DNA from: Salminus brasiliensis
Taxonomy: Eukaryota; Chordata; Actinopteri; Characiformes; Bryconidae
Direction: 5' to 3'
Assembly: GCF_030463535.1 (NCBI RefSeq)
Contig: NC_132893.1
Span: 20,816,027 to 20,880,026, forward strand
Length of the DNA stretch: 64,000 bases
Below the pieces are notes generated by a model. It ran no database searches and was not told where the DNA came from. It was given only the letters and a program-made list of their open reading frames with translations. Positions 60,179-64,000 of this stretch are shown here, piece after piece. Positions within the stretch are counted from its first letter, which is position 1. Each line of letters starts with the position of its first letter. Both the position numbers and the translations under genes were made by a program.

Positions 60179-60545
60179 ACACTATATGGACAAAAGTATT
60201 GGGACACCTGCTCATTTTTTGTTTCTTCTGTAATCAAGGGTATTAAAATAGAGTTTATCCTGCTTTTGTGGGACTAACTGTCCAGGGACAGTTTTCTGCT
60301 AGGTGTTGGAGCACTGCTGTGAGGATTTAATTTCATTCTGTGACAAACGTGTTAGTAAAGTCAGGGTGTTGGATGATCACCACCCTATCTCATCCCAAAC
60401 TCCCCAACTCATCCCAAATGTACTGGATGAAACACCATTATTCCAGACAACACAGTTCCACTGCTTTGCAGCTCAATGCTAGAGGGCTTTATACCTTCCT
60501 AGCCCACACCTGGCATTAGGCATGGTGCCAATAGGTTCATATTGT
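60179..60545. mobile_element. Non-autonomous DNA transposon fragment
   Basis: Begins CACTATATGGACAAAAGTAT and TGGGACACCTGCTCAT, the terminal text of a widespread fish non-autonomous DNA transposon, and continues with TGATCACCACCC and GGCATTAGGCATGGTGCCAA. The expected inverted terminus is not seen, so the copy is truncated. Recognised from memory of fish repeats. Confidence 0.7.
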
Positions 60546-60765
60546 GTGCCTCTATGGTTGAAGCGTTGGGTTATTGGTCAGAGTGCTGTGATAACTGTGT
60601 TTCCTAAAGCTACTAACCCTCTCGGCTCTGGGGATGCTGTAATATGGCAGACCCTGTGATCTGACCCTGTCTTTGCAAGCTGGGATATATGAAGAGGGCA
60701 GTTTTGTTGTTCTGTTTGAGTGTAATGACAGTAAATGTACTTAAATTACTTAACAAAGGCCCTTA
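60546..60765. mobile_element. Possible SINE-like segment
   Basis: Directly follows the transposon fragment and ends TGACAGTAAATGTACTTAAA. Box-like text (GGTTGAAGCGTTGGG) suggests a degenerate tRNA-derived SINE, but this is weak and there is no second copy in the window. Confidence 0.3.
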
Positions 60766-61006
60766 ATTCTGTCATTTTATAAATCTAATGTTAAATGGCT
60801 CACGATATGGCAGGCATGTCAAACTGGACAGGTGAGTTTTAATTGGTCGGAACACTGAACTGGCCTATTAAGCCTTGGAGCTTACTTGCTACACAGTCAA
60901 CAAGGCCTCAGCTGCTCCTGGTGAATGAAATTATGGTGGAAATTCAGTGCGATATTTCACATAGAAGCTTGTCAGGAACAGTGTGTTCAGTGTTCCATGT
61001 GCATGC

Positions 61007-61033
61007 TTGTGTGTGTGTGTGTGTGCGTGTGTG
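61007..61033. repeat. (GT)n microsatellite
   Basis: About 13 GT units with one GC interruption. Confidence 0.95.
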
Positions 61034-61429
61034 AAATTGTGCTACTTCCACAGTCACTGTTCAGCAGGGTGGACGCAGCGCTAAGCAGTTCCAGCCAGAG
61101 CTTGACCGAAAGAGGAACATGGTGAATTTCGTCTTGCTGTAATTCTTGCCCAGCCAGCATTCTTATAGTGCAGTGTTGTACATGAAATACAGAGAAAACC
61201 CCAAATTTTAGGAGAACTGGAAGATCCACTGCATATTGCGTTATGTTCTGAAGTGCTGAGACTTGGCTGATTTTTTTTTTCAATCATTCATTCATTTATT
61301 GCTTGGTTACCTAATATTTTAAGGGGGAAAACCAGATATATAGTAGTACTCAATCAGTACAAATGGGTGTTGTGGAACATTTGTGAATAGGATGTGATCC
61401 AGCTCCAAATCGGCCTAGTACAGCTTCAG

Positions 61430-61745
61430 AACACTGAGCTGATACACTGGACTGAGCGTCCATCACTCTGCCCAGTACAGCATCAGAACACTGACGTGAA
61501 CCACACCGATAGTCCACACTGGTTGGTGGACTATTTCCAGTCCAGCAGGGATACTACTGAAGTGTTTAAAAACTCTGATCCATTAGGCCTGTTCTGTGGT
61601 GGTCCTGTGGGATGCTGACCACTGAAGAATAGGGTGAAAGGAGGCTAACAAAGTATGCAGAGAAACAGATGGACTGTCTGGAATTATTAAACTGCTAAGT
61701 GCTCCTATATGGTCAGTGGAGCTGATAGAATGGGCCGGGTTCATT
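61430..61745. mobile_element. Non-autonomous transposon fragment (MITE-related, reverse)
   Basis: CTGTGGTGGTCCTGTGGGAT, GACCACTGAAGAATAGGGTG and GAGGCTAACAAAGTATGCAG appear inverted relative to the psmg1 intron MITE interior and recur near 62,830-62,865. Ends are not resolved. Confidence 0.65.
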
Positions 61746-62329
61746 CCAAAATGGAGTTATGTAATAACTTAAAGTTTGGGAGAAGAACCACGCCCCAACT
61801 CCTCCTCTTCATTACTATGCACTATATAGCTGTATATCTGTATACCTTAAAGGTGCCCTACATTAATTTCCCTATGAGAGAAGTGCAGATTGAGATATTT
61901 TCATAACCTAAGTTTAAGAAACTAATTTAAAAAATTCCCTAACTAAAGGTGCTAAAGATGTTTGGGCACACTCAGTCCAAAAAACTGATCTACAAAAGGC
62001 ATACAATTACAGATTAAATATTCTTGTCAGACTAGATTAGATTTAATTTTTTTACAAAGTAAGAAAAAGAAGAAAGCAATAAGAAGATAGCAAAGTGCTA
62101 AAGTTTCCTTAATAATTTAATTAAGCAATGGCATTTAACAGGAACATCAAAGGATAAGCTGATGTCTAGAAGACCAAGAAAACTGTTTCATAGAGAACTG
62201 CTCAGTGGCTTACTAGAAAAAGGAGAATCAAAACCCCTGACTTAAAATCACATCATCATTTACTCACTTAGCTATTCACAGTAATTATTGGGTATATGCC
62301 CAGTCATATTTACATATTATGCCGACACC

Positions 62330-62880
62330 TGTTTTGGAATGAACTCTGCCCATCAAATCAGCTCCACTGACCAGACTGCAGTCCATCTGCTTCTCTGCAT
62401 ACATAGCTAGCCTCATTTACCCTGTTCTTCAGTGGTCAGCATCAAACAGGATCACCACAGAGCAGGTCTTATTTGGGTGGTGTGTCATTTTCAGTACTGC
62501 AGTGACAGTGACATGGTGACGAGTGTGTTAGTAATGCTGATAGGAGTGAATCAGACACAGCAGTGCTGCTGGAGTTTTTAAACACCTCAGTGTCACTGCT
62601 GGACTGAGATTGTTCACCAACCAGAAATATCCAGCTAACACAGTGTCCTGTGGGCAGCGTCCTGTGATTAGTAATGAAGGACTAGAGGATGATGACACAA
62701 ACTGTGGAGCAACAGATGAGCTTCTGTCTCTGACTTACAGCTATAAGGTGCATGCTGTGTTGAGAATCACCCACAACCCAAGTAATAGGTGCTCTGTGGT
62801 CCTGTGGGCTCCTGACCATTTAGGATCTGGGTAAAAGGAGGCTAACAAAGTATGCAGAGAAACTACAAAGTGCTTCTAAT
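62330..62880. mobile_element. Non-autonomous transposon, possibly near complete
   Basis: Contains TAGCCTCATTTACCCTGTTC near 62,408 and its inverted counterpart GGGTAAAAGGAGGCTA near 62,829, so the sequence is largely an inverted repeat around a unique centre. The centre holds CAGACACAGCAGTGCTGCTG and CACCAACCAGAAATATCCAG, words typical of an abundant fish repeat. No transposase. Confidence 0.65.
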
Positions 62881-64000
62881 ATTTAGATATCACTGTGTGT
62901 ATTTTAGTACCTGGGTGTCCGAACATCAGTATGTATGTGGTATTATAGTCATGGCACTCACACTGTGGTCAGGACGATTCATCTTACGCTATATTCAATG
63001 CATAATGCTTGCAAAGTAAACTGACTGGAGAATGATCAAACAGTTTATCATTGAATATCATATATATGAATAGCATTGATTCCGAACATGACGGTACGTG
63101 TGGTCGGAATAGGTAATAGGAAAAGAAAGATTTACTGTGTTGATAGTATTGTGCATCTAGTTCCAGGTAAGAAGGGTTTCCAAGCTGCTATAATGTAAAC
63201 AGTGTGAGTGTGCTCAGTGGTAATGAGCTGAATTATGATGTATTGTGCTCTGTATAACTTAGGGGAAGTCCCTGCTGTGATGCAGTTGCGATTTGTGCAA
63301 TCGCACTCGCAGAGCGTGGCCCTTCCTCTCAACTTCTCTGCCCTTAATTGGTAAAAGCTTAATGCTTCAGTGCTGTTTCTGCTAAGTCAGGATATGGCCT
63401 AGCGCATATACACACATACACACACTGCGCATCTCGTAATAATACAGCTCTAACTTTGGCACTTTTGTCTTTGACTTCACAGGGAGACTTGAATGAGATC
63501 AGGCACCAGCATGATGGTGGAGAAGAGTGATTAGCAATGCCTCTGATCACTAGCAACACAGGGCCATAGTGGGAACTATAGGGTGGTAGAAACAGCTGCA
63601 AATGTTCTATGTAGTTAATTATCACATTCATAGCACCCGTGTTTGATCAGCTGGCCCATAAATGTAGAGTAATGGTTGCTGGAATGTATAGCAGTTGAGT
63701 GACTCGGTTACTGTGTAAACCTCCAAGGCAGGTGTGTCGAGTCTGTGTTTACATCATCCCTTTAACATCATCCCTTTATCTCCCACGTCAATTATTAACC
63801 AAAAACAGCAATGAATGAGCCTGAACTACGTGGGTTCATTCATATCTCTCAGGCGGAAAGCGAGAGATGATATATGTTGTATTTATGGCTTGGTCTCTGG
63901 ATGAGTCACTGAGGATATACGTGCGTCATTAAGGCTTCACGATCACAGCCAGCCTGACCACAGAACAGACTGTAACATACATAAGCCTCGTTGCAGCAGA
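62881..64000. other. Intergenic DNA to window end, nothing recognised
   Basis: Mixed-composition single-copy sequence. Open frames on both strands (63,132-63,332 and 63,359-63,631 on minus) have no recognisable domain. No RNA gene was recognised. Confidence 0.55.

Noticed and set aside
58502-64000. Possible neighbouring gene such as brwd1, expected near psmg1 by vertebrate synteny
   Set aside because: No bromodomain, WD-repeat or other recognisable coding exon was found in either strand of this interval; synteny alone is not evidence.

Overview
This is vertebrate, almost certainly teleost fish, nuclear DNA. The evidence is one gene split by GT-AG introns whose spliced product is recognisable as proteasome assembly chaperone 1 (psmg1), fish-type LINE remnants (Rex1-like, L2-like and a third RT family), MITEs, and long AT-rich minisatellites. 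No prokaryotic features were seen. Species cannot be fixed from the sequence; an ostariophysan fish is a guess.

About 1-50,050 is a complex amplicon. It carries five copies, plus one remnant, of a six-exon gene I do not recognise. Copy A (7,608-10,250, minus) and copy R (44,465-47,124, plus) sit in two long inverted arms: about 1,970-16,030 reads, in reverse complement, colinear with about 39,510-49,930. Between the arms are three head-to-tail units of about 7.8-8.1 kb with copies B, C and D, all on minus. A unit, read left to right, holds an AACGTT-rich module, a decayed LINE, the gene, a CCAAT/CRE/TATA promoter, a degenerate TTTAGG-like array, a conserved flank and a 26-bp minisatellite. 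All copies keep splice sites and phases. A (355 aa) and R (376 aa) are open to the final exon. B, C and D share a stop in exon 5 (287-288 aa). A plus-strand remnant of exons 2-4 lies at 16,767-17,361.

The arms differ by later events: a Rex1-containing block of about 2.3 kb in the left arm only, an L2-like LINE with an open RT in the right arm only, and different minisatellite lengths. The window begins inside the tail of another unit, so the array probably continues to the left.

From about 50,050 to 64,000 the DNA is mostly single-copy. psmg1 (52,991-58,007, plus, seven exons, 285 aa) is complete, with a GC-rich promoter. Its second intron holds a MITE. Downstream of psmg1 to the window end I find only transposon fragments, microsatellites and AT-rich DNA.

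The psmg1 product is expected to act in 20S proteasome assembly. The amplified family is unrelated to it by sequence; its product is acidic and serine-rich with one cysteine/arginine/lysine-rich basic segment, and its function is unknown.
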